This document shows positions 18,039 to 27,696 of a DNA stretch of 64,000 nucleotides, piece by piece. The translations under genes and the position numbers were made by a program. The notes beneath the pieces are model-generated. The model was not told where the DNA came from, ran no database searches, and saw only the letters and a list, made by a program, of their open reading frames with translations. The first letter of the stretch is position 1. The number at the start of each line of letters is the position of its first letter. Origin of the DNA: Desulfuromonas sp. TF (GTDB taxonomy: Bacteria; Desulfobacterota; Desulfuromonadia; Desulfuromonadales; ATBO01); contig NZ_KI421423.1 of NCBI RefSeq assembly GCF_000472285.1, positions 39,690 through 103,689 of the forward strand, given 5' to 3'.

Positions 18039-20553
18039 GGTTGACCCCTCCCATGAAAGCGGTGTGATTTGCCGACTTCACAAAGTCGTTCGGAGAATGC
18101 TTCATCAGGGATTTGAGCCAGACCTCCTTCGGTATCCGGTTGAAGGGTTCTATGGTCGAAAGGAGGCCGAGAACGACGACGTTGGCTGTCTTCCCCGTCC
18201 TGTCATTCAGATCGTAGGCCACCCGATTCGCATCGATGGTGATTACCTTGTACCCTTCCAGCGCCTTCTCGATATCCTCCAGCTGCGGGTAATCCTCCGG
18301 TCTGGTTTTCGGGGGAAGCGCCCTGAAGCGGTTGAACAGGATGGTCCCGTCCGGCTTCAGCAGCTCCAGGAATCCGGGCCTCAGGACCTCGCTCATCTCC
18401 ATGACCACCAGAACGTCGGCGGAACCGGGCGCAAGGACGGGAGAGTGAACGTTGCCGCAGCTGAAGGTCGAGATGACCGGGCCGCCAAGCTGCGCCATGC
18501 CGTGAGTGTCTCCTTTGACGATGTGTTTCTCGGCGTAGGGCGTATCGAGCATCATGTCCGCCAGAATCTTTCCGAAGAACAGGTTTCCTTGTCCGCCGAT
18601 GCCCCGAATGGCGAGTCTGAGGGATTCGGGCAGGTTCCCGCTGTCCATCTCCACTCTTCCGTAGGCTTTTATCTCCTGAAGAGCGGGACGGGTGTCCGCG
18701 GCCTGCATGATCCCAGGCTCGCTCATCGACTCGATGGCGTCGAAGGGGCACAGCTGCATGCAGACCTGCTCGCCCTCGGCGCAATTGGTACAAAGGTTCG
18801 TGAAGTGAGGATTTTTTTCCTCGTCAAGTTCGATCCCCGGGCACATGTTGCAAATGCCGCAACTCTTGCAGAGAGCCCCGTTCACCTCCACCCCTCTGAC
18901 CTTCTCCTTCCCCGCTACTTCGTTGATGCAGGCGCCTTCAAGAACCAGGGTGGAGAACACCCCGGTTTCCGCCAGTTCGAGAGCTTCGACAAGCGCCTTT
19001 TCGACGGCGGCGACGTCATAGGAGTCGACCGCGACGACCCTTGCCTGCTCGGCTTCCAGGGCCTTTTTGAGGTCGAATCGGTTGGGTACGCCGGCGAGGT
19101 TCGAGGGAGAACTCGGGGCGGGCTGGCCGCCGGTCATGGCGGTGACCCGGTTGTCCAGGACGATCTTCACGCCGGGAGTGTTCCTGAAGACCGCATTCCT
19201 TGTCGCGTCGAGACCCGAGTGGCACTCGCAGGAGTCGCCGATCAGGGAGATCGTCTTCGCGGCGTATTCGGGCCGTGAAAGGACGAAGCCCTGTCTCATG
19301 GAGTCGGATGCGCCCATGCACAGGCAGGTGTCGATGGCGTTGAGGAAGTAGAGGAGGGTGGAACAGCCGATGTCCCCGAAGCTGGAAAAAATCTTCCCCT
19401 TTTTCCTCAACTTGTCGACCGTGAGTCCGAAGGCCCTGTACGGACATCCCGGACAGATCGACGGAGGCCTCATGATCGGTTGTATGTCGAGTTTTCTGCT
19501 TTCCGGCCGGCTGAATTTCACGCTCTCCACATGCCGGGTGATGTGATCGATCACGGCCTCGGGAGTCCACTCGGTTATAGTGCTGTACTTGCCCTTGGTC
19601 ACCACGTCGATCCCCAGGAGCCTGATCTTTTCCTCCAGGAACTTGTCCCCGTCCTCGAAAACCAGGATCCTGCCTTTCGACCTGGAGGCGAAAGCCTTTA
19701 TTCTCTCTTCCGGAATAGGATACAGGGCGGCCAGGGAGAGGATCGAAGGACTGACTCCCAGAGTGTTGAGGGCTTCCCGGACGATGATGTTGCTTTCTCC
19801 GCCGGCGATGATCGACCAGTTCTCCGTCCCTTCGGTCTCGCAGACGAGGTCGGACGACTCCAGCCATTCGACCAACTGGGGGATTCTCTCGGTCGTCGCC
19901 TTGTTGTAGTTCATCCGCGCAAGATAGGGCATCCCCATCCAGCTCTTCAGGTCCTGGGGGACCTCCCGCCTTTCAACCTTGCGGCTTTCACCCGTTTTGA
20001 CGAGGGCCTCCGAATGGCACAGAACCCCATTGGCCAGGATGACGACGGGGGTGTTGAATTTTCTGCTGATGTCGGCCGCAATCCTCGGCATCTCGTACAT
20101 GTCCTGATGGTTTCTCGGTTCGAGCACCGGAATTCTGGACGAGGCGAACAGATATTTCAGATCGATGACATGCTGAGTGCTGGAAGGGACGTAGTCCGAT
20201 GCGACCAGAAGCACGATCGCGCCGGAAGGAGCGTTGTAGAAGGCCGAGGTGGTGATCGTGTCTCCGGCCTGAAGGGCGCCGGGGGTCTTCATGGTGATCA
20301 GGGTGTCGTCGCCGGCGATGGCTCGGCCGAATCCGACGGCTACCGCGACCGCCTCGTTGACCGACCACCCAACACTGATCCGGTCCTGCACTTTCGCAAG
20401 AGCCTTGTCTATGATCTCCGTGCTGGGCGTACCCGGATAGCCGTCCGCGCTGTGGTATCCGGCGTGCATGACGCCCAGAGCGAAAGCCAGATTCCCCTGC
20501 AATATGAATTTGCTCCCGGCGGGAGCATCTACCATTTTTGCGAATTGGGACAT
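18028..20553 (-). CDS. iorAB: Indolepyruvate (2-oxoacid):ferredoxin oxidoreductase, IorA-IorB fusion
   Basis: 841 residues from the ATG at 20553 behind AGGAGAG. The order is an IorA-like pyrimidine domain (from GNLAFALGVMHAG), the CPGCPYRAFG cluster region, a TPP domain (IGDSCECHSGLD with NRVTAMTGGQPAP), a ferredoxin-like segment (CKSCGICNMCPG, CTNC, CMQLCP), then an IorB/gamma domain (AIRGIGGQGNLFFGKIL). IorA and IorB are usually separate genes. The reaction is arylpyruvate + CoA + ferredoxin(ox) to arylacetyl-CoA + CO2. Between an aminotransferase and an ADP-forming synthetase it completes an Ehrlich-type route. Exact substrate range (indolepyruvate, phenylpyruvate or both) cannot be read from sequence. 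Confidence 0.87.
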   Translation of the reverse strand: MSQFAKMVDAPAGSKFILQGNLAFALGVMHAGYHSADGYPGTPSTEIIDKALAKVQDRISVGWSVNEAVAVAVGFGRAIAGDDTLITMKTPGALQAGDTITTSAFYNAPSGAIVLLVASDYVPSSTQHVIDLKYLFASSRIPVLEPRNHQDMYEMPRIAADISRKFNTPVVILANGVLCHSEALVKTGESRKVERREVPQDLKSWMGMPYLARMNYNKATTERIPQLVEWLESSDLVCETEGTENWSIIAGGESNIIVREALNTLGVSPSILSLAALYPIPEERIKAFASRSKGRILVFEDGDKFLEEKIRLLGIDVVTKGKYSTITEWTPEAVIDHITRHVESVKFSRPESRKLDIQPIMRPPSICPGCPYRAFGLTVDKLRKKGKIFSSFGDIGCSTLLYFLNAIDTCLCMGASDSMRQGFVLSRPEYAAKTISLIGDSCECHSGLDATRNAVFRNTPGVKIVLDNRVTAMTGGQPAPSSPSNLAGVPNRFDLKKALEAEQARVVAVDSYDVAAVEKALVEALELAETGVFSTLVLEGACINEVAGKEKVRGVEVNGALCKSCGICNMCPGIELDEEKNPHFTNLCTNCAEGEQVCMQLCPFDAIESMSEPGIMQAADTRPALQEIKAYGRVEMDSGNLPESLRLAIRGIGGQGNLFFGKILADMMLDTPYAEKHIVKGDTHGMAQLGGPVISTFSCGNVHSPVLAPGSADVLVVMEMSEVLRPGFLELLKPDGTILFNRFRALPPKTRPEDYPQLEDIEKALEGYKVITIDANRVAYDLNDRTGKTANVVVLGLLSTIEPFNRIPKEVWLKSLMKHSPNDFVKSANHTAFMGGVNHDQ

Positions 20554-20649
20554 GTTTCTTCTCTCCTTTTCCTTTATTTGATACAACCCTTTGACCCATG
20601 ATGTCCGGGACTCGAGTTGTGGGCTATCGGGGTACCTCTAAAAACCTCG

Positions 20650-21834
20650 TTAAAAGAATTCCCTGGCGAGTTTTTCCCAGGCCGGGAGACTGCGGCGGAT
20701 GATCCCTTCATCGATGCAGTAGGCGATACGGAAATATCCGGGTGCGCCGAAGCCGGTTCCGGGAACCAGAAGCAGGTTGTATCTCTGAGCCCTGCGGACA
20801 AATTCAATATCGTCTTCGATGGGGGATAGGGGAAAGAGGTAGAAAGCGCCCCCGGGTTTGGCCATCCGGAAGCCGAGAGCGGTCAGATGCTCATAAAGCA
20901 GATCACGCTTTTCCCGGTACTTTTGAATATCGACACTTTCCCGTTGCAGCTTCGCCACCAGCCTTTGCACCAGGGCTGGAGCATTGCAGAAACCCAGCAC
21001 CCGGTTGCAGAAGACAGCCCCCTCCATGAACTTTCCGACCTGATTCATCGCCGGGTTGGCGGCCAGGTAGCCGATACGCTCGCCGGGGAGGGCCAGATCT
21101 TTCGAGTGGGAAGTGACGACCACCGAATTGGTCACGAAATTGAACACGGAGGGGACCGGTGAATCGTCGTAGCGGATCCTGGCATAGGGTTCGTCCGAAA
21201 TCAGAAAAATTGTGCGTCCCAGCTCTTTTTCTTTCCGGCGGAGAAGATCCCCCAAGATCCTGAGGTCGGACTCGGGATAAATAGCCCCTGTCGGATTGTT
21301 CGGGGAGTTGACGATGATGGCCCGGGTCAGGGGTCCGATGGCCGCATCGATGGCGGCCAGGTCGAGCTGAAAGGTTTCCCGATCGGTCCACACGACCGTG
21401 GTTGTTCCACCGTGATTGTCGACATAGGATTTGTATTCGACAAAGAAGGGGGCGAGGATGAGGACCTCTTCCCCAGGATTGAGGATCGTTTTAAGGACGA
21501 CATTAAGGCCGCCGCCGGCACCGCAGGTCATCACGACGTGCTCCGGGCCGACGGGGACCGCCGAGGTCTCGGAGAGGATTTCGGCGACTGCGCTGCGGGT
21601 CTCTTCGTAGCCGGCATTATTCATATACCGGTGCATCCCGGGCTGCGGATGATTGGCGATCTTGAGCAGTTCCTCTCGAAATGCTGCCGGCGGTTCGACG
21701 GAGGGGTTGCCTATGGTGAAATCGAAGACATTTTCCGCCCCATGAATCCGGCTGAGATTCGCCCCTTCCTCAAACATCTTGCGAATCCAGGAAGAACCCT
21801 CGATGCTCTTTTTGATTTTGTCGGATACGCTCAT
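20650..21834 (-). CDS. Class I/II pyridoxal-phosphate aminotransferase
   Basis: 394 residues, normal for the fold-type I aminotransferases. Visible are the substrate-binding NSPNNPTGA loop, ISDEPYARIRYDD, and the PLP-lysine region VVTSHSKDLALPGERIG. It lies 96 bases upstream of iorAB. From context I infer that it makes the arylpyruvate for IorAB from an aromatic amino acid; its sequence alone does not separate aromatic from other substrates. Confidence 0.85.
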   Translation of the reverse strand: MSVSDKIKKSIEGSSWIRKMFEEGANLSRIHGAENVFDFTIGNPSVEPPAAFREELLKIANHPQPGMHRYMNNAGYEETRSAVAEILSETSAVPVGPEHVVMTCGAGGGLNVVLKTILNPGEEVLILAPFFVEYKSYVDNHGGTTTVVWTDRETFQLDLAAIDAAIGPLTRAIIVNSPNNPTGAIYPESDLRILGDLLRRKEKELGRTIFLISDEPYARIRYDDSPVPSVFNFVTNSVVVTSHSKDLALPGERIGYLAANPAMNQVGKFMEGAVFCNRVLGFCNAPALVQRLVAKLQRESVDIQKYREKRDLLYEHLTALGFRMAKPGGAFYLFPLSPIEDDIEFVRRAQRYNLLLVPGTGFGAPGYFRIAYCIDEGIIRRSLPAWEKLAREFF

Positions 21835-21894
21835 CAGTAACTCCAGGCCTTAATTCAAATCCGGCGGGGCCGCGCGGCGGGATGAAACCTCATC

Positions 21895-23199
21895 TCAGCC
21901 GAGGAGCGCGGGCAGCCAGGTGGCCATGGCGGGGAAAAAAATCAGGAGGCCGATGCAGGCGACGAAGGCTGCCATAAACCAGCTCACGCCCCGGAAGACC
22001 GTCCCTATTTCCACATCGGGCGCCATGGCGGCGACGACATACGTGTTCACTCCCACCGGCGGCGTCACCGCGCCCATGGTGGTGATCACCGTGATGACGA
22101 CCGCGAACCAGAGCGGGTCGTATCCCAGCCGCAGCGCGACGGGGAAAAAGATCGGGATGGTGATCATCAACAGGCCCAGCGCGTCCATCAAGGCTCCGCC
22201 CACCAGGTAAATGGTCAGCATCAGCAGCAGGACCACCACGCTGGGAATGGGGAGCGCGGCGACCCAGTCGGCCGCCTCGAAGGGGAGCCGGGTCACCGTG
22301 AGGAACCGCCCGAAGATCACCGCGCCGCCGACGATCATCATGATCATGCAGCTCATCACGACCGAGTCCTTGACTGCGGAGAGGAACTTCTTCCAGGTCA
22401 GGTGCCGACCCGCCACGCTGATGACGATGGAGAAAAAAGCGCCCGCCGCGCCCGCTTCAGTCGCGGTGAACCACCCCAGGTAGAGCCCGGCCATGATCAG
22501 CGCGAAGAGGATCAGCATCTCGATGGAACCGGGCAGGCTGCGCAGTTTTTCCCGGAAGGTCGTTTTGGGCCCTTTGGGTCCCAGTTCGGGGTTGCGCAGG
22601 CACAACAGGTAGACCGTCAGGATAAACAGCGCCATCAGGAGCAGCCCCGGAATCAGGGAGGCGAAGAAGAGTTTGGCGATGGACTCCCCGGTGGAGAGCC
22701 CGATGACGATCAACACCACGCTGGGAGGTATGACCACCCCCAGCGTCGAGCCGCAGGCGACCGAGCCGGTGGAAAGGGCGGGGTGGTAGCCGAACTTCTT
22801 CATTTCGGGGAGCGCCACTGCGCTCATGGTCGCTGCCGTTGCGGCATTGGATCCGCAGATGGCGGCAAACCCGGCGCAGGCCAGGACGGTGGCCATGCTG
22901 ATCCCCCCCTTGATCTGGCCGCTCCAGGTGTAGGCGGTCTTGTAGAGACGATTGCTCACCCCCGCGCTGAAGCAGATGTTGCCCATGAAGATGAAGAAGG
23001 GGATCACCGCCAATCCATAGGAGGAAAAGACTTCCCAGAGCGACGAGGTCATCGAACTCATGGCCGCCCTGGGGTTGACCACGGCCGCGAAACCGCAGAA
23101 GCCGACCAATGCCATGGCGAAGCCTACCGGCATCCTGGTGAAGAAGAGCATGAACATCAGCCCGGCGAGGCCGAGCAGACCGATCGTTATCGGCTCCAT
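21895..23199 (-). CDS. dctM: TRAP transporter large membrane subunit
   Basis: 434 residues with about twelve hydrophobic segments, matching DctM length. Typical motifs include FIFMGNICFSAGVSNRLYK near residue 65, GFAAICGSNAATAATMS near 110, and PPVGVNTYVV in the last quarter. It overlaps the small subunit by 13 bases. With DctP and DctQ it forms a sodium-driven uptake system for an organic acid. Confidence 0.92.
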   Translation of the reverse strand: MEPITIGLLGLAGLMFMLFFTRMPVGFAMALVGFCGFAAVVNPRAAMSSMTSSLWEVFSSYGLAVIPFFIFMGNICFSAGVSNRLYKTAYTWSGQIKGGISMATVLACAGFAAICGSNAATAATMSAVALPEMKKFGYHPALSTGSVACGSTLGVVIPPSVVLIVIGLSTGESIAKLFFASLIPGLLLMALFILTVYLLCLRNPELGPKGPKTTFREKLRSLPGSIEMLILFALIMAGLYLGWFTATEAGAAGAFFSIVISVAGRHLTWKKFLSAVKDSVVMSCMIMMIVGGAVIFGRFLTVTRLPFEAADWVAALPIPSVVVLLLMLTIYLVGGALMDALGLLMITIPIFFPVALRLGYDPLWFAVVITVITTMGAVTPPVGVNTYVVAAMAPDVEIGTVFRGVSWFMAAFVACIGLLIFFPAMATWLPALLG

Positions 23200-23675
23200 T
23201 CATGACCTCCCTTTGCCGCCAGAACTGTCACCGCCTGCGTCAGCGCTAGCCCCGCCAGGCCTGCCGCTACCGCATAGACAACGGGGTAGACGGGCAACCC
23301 CAGGGTTTCGGAGACTTCGCCGGTCGTATAGAGACTTCGACCGAAGCGGAGCATCTGCCACGCCGCGATCCCGAAGAAGGCCGAGCAGACCAGATCTCCC
23401 GTCGCTATGAAGAGGTGCCTCAAGCGGGCGGGGAGGTAGTTGAACAGGATATCTACCGCGATATGGGTTCGCCCCTCCTGGGAATAGCCCAGCGTCAGGG
23501 CGACGATCAGCGCTCCGCCAAGCCCCATCAGTTCGAAGGAGCCGGCTATGGGCATTTTAAAGGGGCGGCCGATCATATTGATCACAGCCATGACCATGGT
23601 AGCGAGCAGTACGACGCCCGCCACCCACATGAGGGCGCGATTGATCCAGGCCACGACACGAACGACATAATTCAA
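23187..23675 (-). CDS. dctQ: TRAP transporter small membrane subunit
   Basis: 162 residues with four hydrophobic segments, the DctQ pattern, including the family-like stretch FNYLPARLRHLF. It lies between the binding protein and the large subunit, in the usual P-Q-M order. Confidence 0.9.
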   Translation of the reverse strand: MNYVVRVVAWINRALMWVAGVVLLATMVMAVINMIGRPFKMPIAGSFELMGLGGALIVALTLGYSQEGRTHIAVDILFNYLPARLRHLFIATGDLVCSAFFGIAAWQMLRFGRSLYTTGEVSETLGLPVYPVVYAVAAGLAGLALTQAVTVLAAKGGHEWSR

Positions 23676-23748
23676 GAGACATCTCCCTGAAGGAAACGCT
23701 GGGAGCCCCGCTCGGCGCGAAGGCTCCCGGCGATCATCATCTTTCCGC

Positions 23749-24774
23749 CTATTTGCCTAATTCCGCTTCATACTTCGCCTTCATCTGCAGAAGGTCGTCG
23801 AAGAACGCCTGGGCGGGGAGGTTCTTTTCGGCCGTCGTCTTCAACCACTCGTCGGTGATGGGCTGCATCGCTGTGTGCCAACTCGCATACTCATCGGCGG
23901 ACAGCTCGATGTACTCGTGCTTGTGGTTCGCCTTCGACCACTCGATCGACTTTTTGCCGTGGTCGTCCACATAATTGCCGGTCCACATGGAATGCTCCCG
24001 AGCCAGGTCTTCAAAGACCTTCTTCACGTCCGCGGGGAGGGCGTTCCACTTGTCCATGTTCATGAGGACGCCGAAGGAGGTCGTCTGGAGGTCGGCGCGG
24101 GTCGTGTAGAAGACCTGCTCGGCGAATTTGAAATCCATCAGGATGTCGGTGGAGGAAAGGACACCCTTCACCACGCCTCTTTGCAGGGCCTCGACGGTGG
24201 CCGGCATGGGCATGGAGACCGGCACCGCTCCGAGGATATTCAACGGGGCAACGCCAGCGCCGGTGGTGCGCAGTTCATACCCTGCCAGGTCCGATTTTTT
24301 GCGAATAGGATCCTTGGACATGATGGCGGCCGGAGGGGCGGTGAAGAGCGCCAGGACCTTGACTCCCTTGAGCGAGGCGGGATCATACTTCTTGTAGAGA
24401 TCCCACAGAACCGCATTGGCCACCTTGGAATTGGGAAAGCCGATGGGCAGGTCGACCGCGGCGAGGAGCGGGAACCGGCCCGGCTGGTAGGGGAAGGCGA
24501 CGCAGCCGATGTCGGCCACGCCGTCCACCACGCCGTCCATCATCGCTTTGGCCGTGAGCAGCGTGCCTCCGGGAAAGGTCTTGACGTCCACCTTTCCATT
24601 CGTTCGGGCTTCCACTTCATCGGCCCAGCGCTCCATTTGCACGCTTGGGAAGGTCATCGGTGGGGGGAAGTTGGCGTAAGTCAGCTCGATCGGGGAACCA
24701 GCCATGGCGCCGGCGGCCAACAGGGTGACGGCAAAAGTTCCCAATAACACGTGCATACCGATTTTTTTGAACAT
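23749..24774 (-). CDS. dctP: TRAP transporter solute-binding protein
   Basis: 341 residues from the ATG at 24774, with AAGGA close upstream. The signal peptide is clear (MFKKIGMHVLLGTFAVTLL, cleavage near AMAGS). The conserved carboxylate-binding arginine is in GYELRTTG. Ligand is unknown, but the flanking tryptophanase and aminotransferase point to an aromatic acid or amino-acid derivative. The 95 bases before it, after tnaA, hold no visible gene. Confidence 0.9.
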   Translation of the reverse strand: MFKKIGMHVLLGTFAVTLLAAGAMAGSPIELTYANFPPPMTFPSVQMERWADEVEARTNGKVDVKTFPGGTLLTAKAMMDGVVDGVADIGCVAFPYQPGRFPLLAAVDLPIGFPNSKVANAVLWDLYKKYDPASLKGVKVLALFTAPPAAIMSKDPIRKKSDLAGYELRTTGAGVAPLNILGAVPVSMPMPATVEALQRGVVKGVLSSTDILMDFKFAEQVFYTTRADLQTTSFGVLMNMDKWNALPADVKKVFEDLAREHSMWTGNYVDDHGKKSIEWSKANHKHEYIELSADEYASWHTAMQPITDEWLKTTAEKNLPAQAFFDDLLQMKAKYEAELGK

Positions 24775-24869
24775 ATCATCCTTCTCCTTTGGGCGATCCA
24801 CTTGCACCGGGCGCCAACGCCTTCGGTCGGTGGTTCGCAGTGATGGGAATGGAACCAGACAGGGACCTG

Positions 24870-26282
24870 CTACATCATGCCCGCCACCGCCGCAGATTCC
24901 GTCTCGATCGGTCTCAGCCGGGCGGTGAAGTGACGCAGGATTTTAGGCTCATAGGTGAATTCAAGGCCTCTTATCTCTTTAGCACGGTCCTGAATAGCGA
25001 CGAGAGCGGCGACGACGACATCCATGTGGTTCATGGTATAGACACGGCGCGGTATGGTCAGTCGCAGCAGCTCCATGGGAGAGTCCTGCTGCTCACCGGT
25101 TTCCGGGTCGCGGCCCAAAAGCAGGGAACCGATCTCCACACCACGGACGCCGCTTTCGATGTACAGCTCATTTGCCAGGGCGTGGGCGGGGAATTGCCCC
25201 TTGGGGATATGCGGCAGCATCTTCCCGGCGTCTACAAAAACGGCGTGACCGCCGGTGGGGTACTGGATGGGCACTCCGGCATCGCGCAGCCGGTTGCCCA
25301 GATAGCCGACCTGAGAGATACGATAGGCCAGGTAGTCCTCATCGACGCTTTCCTGCAGGCCCCGAGCCAGACACTCCATGTCTCGCCCGGCCAATCCTCC
25401 ATAGGTGGGGAAGCCTTCCAGGGGCACAACCATGGCCTGGCAGGCCCGGAATAGTTCCTCATCGTCTTTGAATATGAGCAGCCCGCCAATGTTGACGAGC
25501 GGGTCCTTCTTGGCGCTGACCGTACTGCCATCGCCGTAAGAGTACATTTCGCGGACGATTTCCCTGACAGACTTGTCGCTGTAGCCTTCTTCTCGCTGCT
25601 GAATGAAGTAAGCGTTTTCCGCATAGCGGGCCGAGTCGAAAAAAAGGCGGATGCCGTGCTTTTTGGCGCAGGCATGGACAGCCTTGATGTTTTCAATCGA
25701 TACGGGCTGCCCGCCTGAAGAGTTGCAGGTAACCGTGATCAGGATGAAGGCGACCGCTTCCGCTCCTACATCGTCGATGAATCGCTCCATTTTTTCAACA
25801 TCGAAATTGCCCTTGAAGGGGTGGTAGGTGGTGGTGTCATAAGCGGCATCGATAACGAAATTGCGGGCGCGGCCGCCGGGCATCTCAATATGGGCCTTGG
25901 TGGTGTCGAAATGCATATTGCCGAGAACGTATTGTCCCGGCTTGATCAACTGGGGGAAGAGAACCTGTTCCGCCCCGCGCCCCTGGTGAGTGGGAATCAT
26001 GTATCTGTAGCCGAAAATGTCGGCCACCGATTCAGCGAGGTGGTAGAAGTTGTCGCTGCCTGCATAGGACTCATCACCCAACATCAGCCCGGCCCACTGG
26101 TTATGGCTCATGGCACCGGTGCCGCTGTCGGTAAGCAGGTCTATGTAGACGTCTCTGGATCTCAGAGAAAAAGGGTTGTATCCGGCTTCGATCAGGGCCT
26201 GTTCCCGCCGCTCCCGAGAAATCATACGAATGGGTTCGACCATCTTGATCTTGAACGGTTCGGCCAGATGCGCATTATTCAT
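24870..26282 (-). CDS. tnaA: Tryptophanase
   Basis: 470 residues aligning end to end with the tryptophanase/tyrosine phenol-lyase family. Residues that separate the two match tryptophanase: Asp126 in NMHFDTT (Thr in tyrosine phenol-lyase), [15 protein letters not shown] where the phenol-lyase has an MERG motif, and His451 in ILRHFTARL (Phe in the phenol-lyase). The PLP lysine is in [13 protein letters not shown] (258/259). Reaction: L-tryptophan to indole + pyruvate + ammonia. It heads an apparent operon with the TRAP transporter, aminotransferase, IorAB and the ADP-forming synthetase. No TnaC-like leader peptide was evident upstream. Confidence 0.95.
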   Translation of the reverse strand: MNNAHLAEPFKIKMVEPIRMISRERREQALIEAGYNPFSLRSRDVYIDLLTDSGTGAMSHNQWAGLMLGDESYAGSDNFYHLAESVADIFGYRYMIPTHQGRGAEQVLFPQLIKPGQYVLGNMHFDTTKAHIEMPGGRARNFVIDAAYDTTTYHPFKGNFDVEKMERFIDDVGAEAVAFILITVTCNSSGGQPVSIENIKAVHACAKKHGIRLFFDSARYAENAYFIQQREEGYSDKSVREIVREMYSYGDGSTVSAKKDPLVNIGGLLIFKDDEELFRACQAMVVPLEGFPTYGGLAGRDMECLARGLQESVDEDYLAYRISQVGYLGNRLRDAGVPIQYPTGGHAVFVDAGKMLPHIPKGQFPAHALANELYIESGVRGVEIGSLLLGRDPETGEQQDSPMELLRLTIPRRVYTMNHMDVVVAALVAIQDRAKEIRGLEFTYEPKILRHFTARLRPIETESAAVAGMM

Positions 26283-26381
26283 ATCGGAATGCCTCGCTAA
26301 AAAAGTGTTTTGTAGAGTCCTCTCAAAGCAAGCAGATGGATATCGCTATCTCCTGTTGCCACCCTGGTTTTCATGTTGCAA

Positions 26382-26410
26382 TGTTTATCAGAAAAGAAAA
26401 CCCGTGTCAA
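26382..26410 (-). promoter_or_regulatory. Sigma-70 promoter of the tnaA operon
   Basis: Minus-strand TTGACA (26405-26410), a 17-base spacer and an extended -10 TGaTAAACA (26382-26390). The -10 runs into AAACATTGCAAC, similar to the palindromic motif seen at other promoters here. The 26283-26586 gap between the divergent genes is otherwise AT-rich, with AACAA/TTGTT-type inverted repeats. Confidence 0.6.
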
Positions 26411-26586
26411 CAAAAATTGTTTTATTTTCAATAACTTAACATCGTTTTGCAAGCCTTTTTAAAACTTTGCAAAAAAAGTTTTGGAGTGGTATTCTTAAAA
26501 TCCGGTGCTGGTATCGAAGCGCCTTATATATATAACATTGTTTGTTTTTAAGGATTGACAATAGTCGAAAAGCGGGAAGGTGGCCT

Positions 26587-27513
26587 ATGGCGAATATCGG
26601 TCTGATGGATATCCAGGATTTTGAGGCGAAGGTTCAGATCTCCCTGATGGTCGTTCCCATGCGGGAGGTGACCACCATTATTCAAGATCAGCTCGGGGGA
26701 ACCCTGACCTCTGTCACTCTGGAGTCCTGGAAGGCTGGAAAGAGCCGTCCCAGCAAGAGCAAGCTGCATCTTTTTTGCCGTGCGATCGGGTTGAATCCGG
26801 CTGACATGTATGCTGATTTCACCGACTATGTGAAAATTTTGTGCCTTGCGCACGGCATCTCCGACCGCGACAGGGATATTTTCCTCAAGCGGATCGAAGA
26901 GCGACAGAGCGGAAGCCTCAGGCTTTCGGTATTCTCTCGTTTTTCTCGATCCCATACCCAGCGTCTGTTCGACAAGATCGGCGGCAACTATATTCTTTAC
27001 AACTACTCGATCAACAATGTGGACAAGGTCAACATGACACTCGTCTGCATCGAGAGCGAGTGCCACCCATTCCTGAGAGTAAAGGTAAAAAACTTTCGGG
27101 ACAACAGGTTTCTCGGTTACAGCGGTACCATCTTCCCGGTTCGCTCCAACCTGCACTTTATTCTGGAGACCGACCCCAAGACCCACGACGAGGTGGTCAT
27201 GATCGTAACCAACAACCCCGTGGACATGGGACGAGATGTGGAGTTTCTCTACGGGATAATCCTCTCCGGCTCGGAAGATTTCGTCTCCCACCCCTCTGCC
27301 GCCCGCGTTTTCATGGAGAAGATGCCGCAGGACGCATCCACGGAAGATATCCTCTTGAAAATTGCAGGAACAGATCAGGAAGAAATCCCGGCTTACTGCA
27401 AAGACTTGATCTGCAACAATACCGACCGGGAGGAAGCAGGCTTTGTGCTTCGTGCCGAACAGCTCAATTGGGCTTTTGTTGAGCAACTCAGGCAGAAGAA
27501 ACCATCGACTTGA
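26587..27513 (+). CDS. HTH-type transcriptional regulator, XRE-like N-terminus
   Basis: 308 residues from the ATG at 26587 (AAGG seven bases upstream). Residues about 20-70 look like a lambda-repressor/XRE helix-turn-helix, with the signature LESWKAGKSRPSKSKLHLFCRAIGL. The remaining 230 residues are a domain I do not recognise, rich in beta-strand patterns, which may bind a ligand. It diverges from tnaA, so control of the tryptophan operon is the simplest guess. An AACATTGTTT motif (26534-26543) follows a TATATA stretch in its own leader. Confidence 0.6.
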   Translation: MANIGLMDIQDFEAKVQISLMVVPMREVTTIIQDQLGGTLTSVTLESWKAGKSRPSKSKLHLFCRAIGLNPADMYADFTDYVKILCLAHGISDRDRDIFLKRIEERQSGSLRLSVFSRFSRSHTQRLFDKIGGNYILYNYSINNVDKVNMTLVCIESECHPFLRVKVKNFRDNRFLGYSGTIFPVRSNLHFILETDPKTHDEVVMIVTNNPVDMGRDVEFLYGIILSGSEDFVSHPSAARVFMEKMPQDASTEDILLKIAGTDQEEIPAYCKDLICNNTDREEAGFVLRAEQLNWAFVEQLRQKKPST

Positions 27514-27555
27514 TCGATAAGGGATAGTTCCGGGGCTTGTCCGCTTCAGAAAAAT

Positions 27556-27582
27556 GCCGCCACCCCTTTTGGGGGTGACGGC
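27556..27582 (-). terminator. Rho-independent terminator after padI
   Basis: Stem GCCGTCACCCC with loop AAAA pairs with GGGGTGGCGGC (one mismatch) and is followed on the minus strand by ATTTTTC. It also lies just after the convergent regulator gene and may serve both. Nothing else is seen in 27583-27696. Confidence 0.65.
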
Positions 27583-27696
27583 GAAGTCGACAGGAGGAGA
27601 GCCGACGATCAGGGCAGGAGAGAGACAGGATTAATCATTCACGTTGGGATCAAGTGCACGTCGTGCAAAAGCGGTCCCGAGCTGTATCAATGTTGC

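Noticed and set aside
24870..26282. Tyrosine phenol-lyase as an alternative to tryptophanase
   Set aside because: Asp126, the VEIG motif and His451 are the tryptophanase choices; the phenol-lyase Thr, Arg and Phe are absent.
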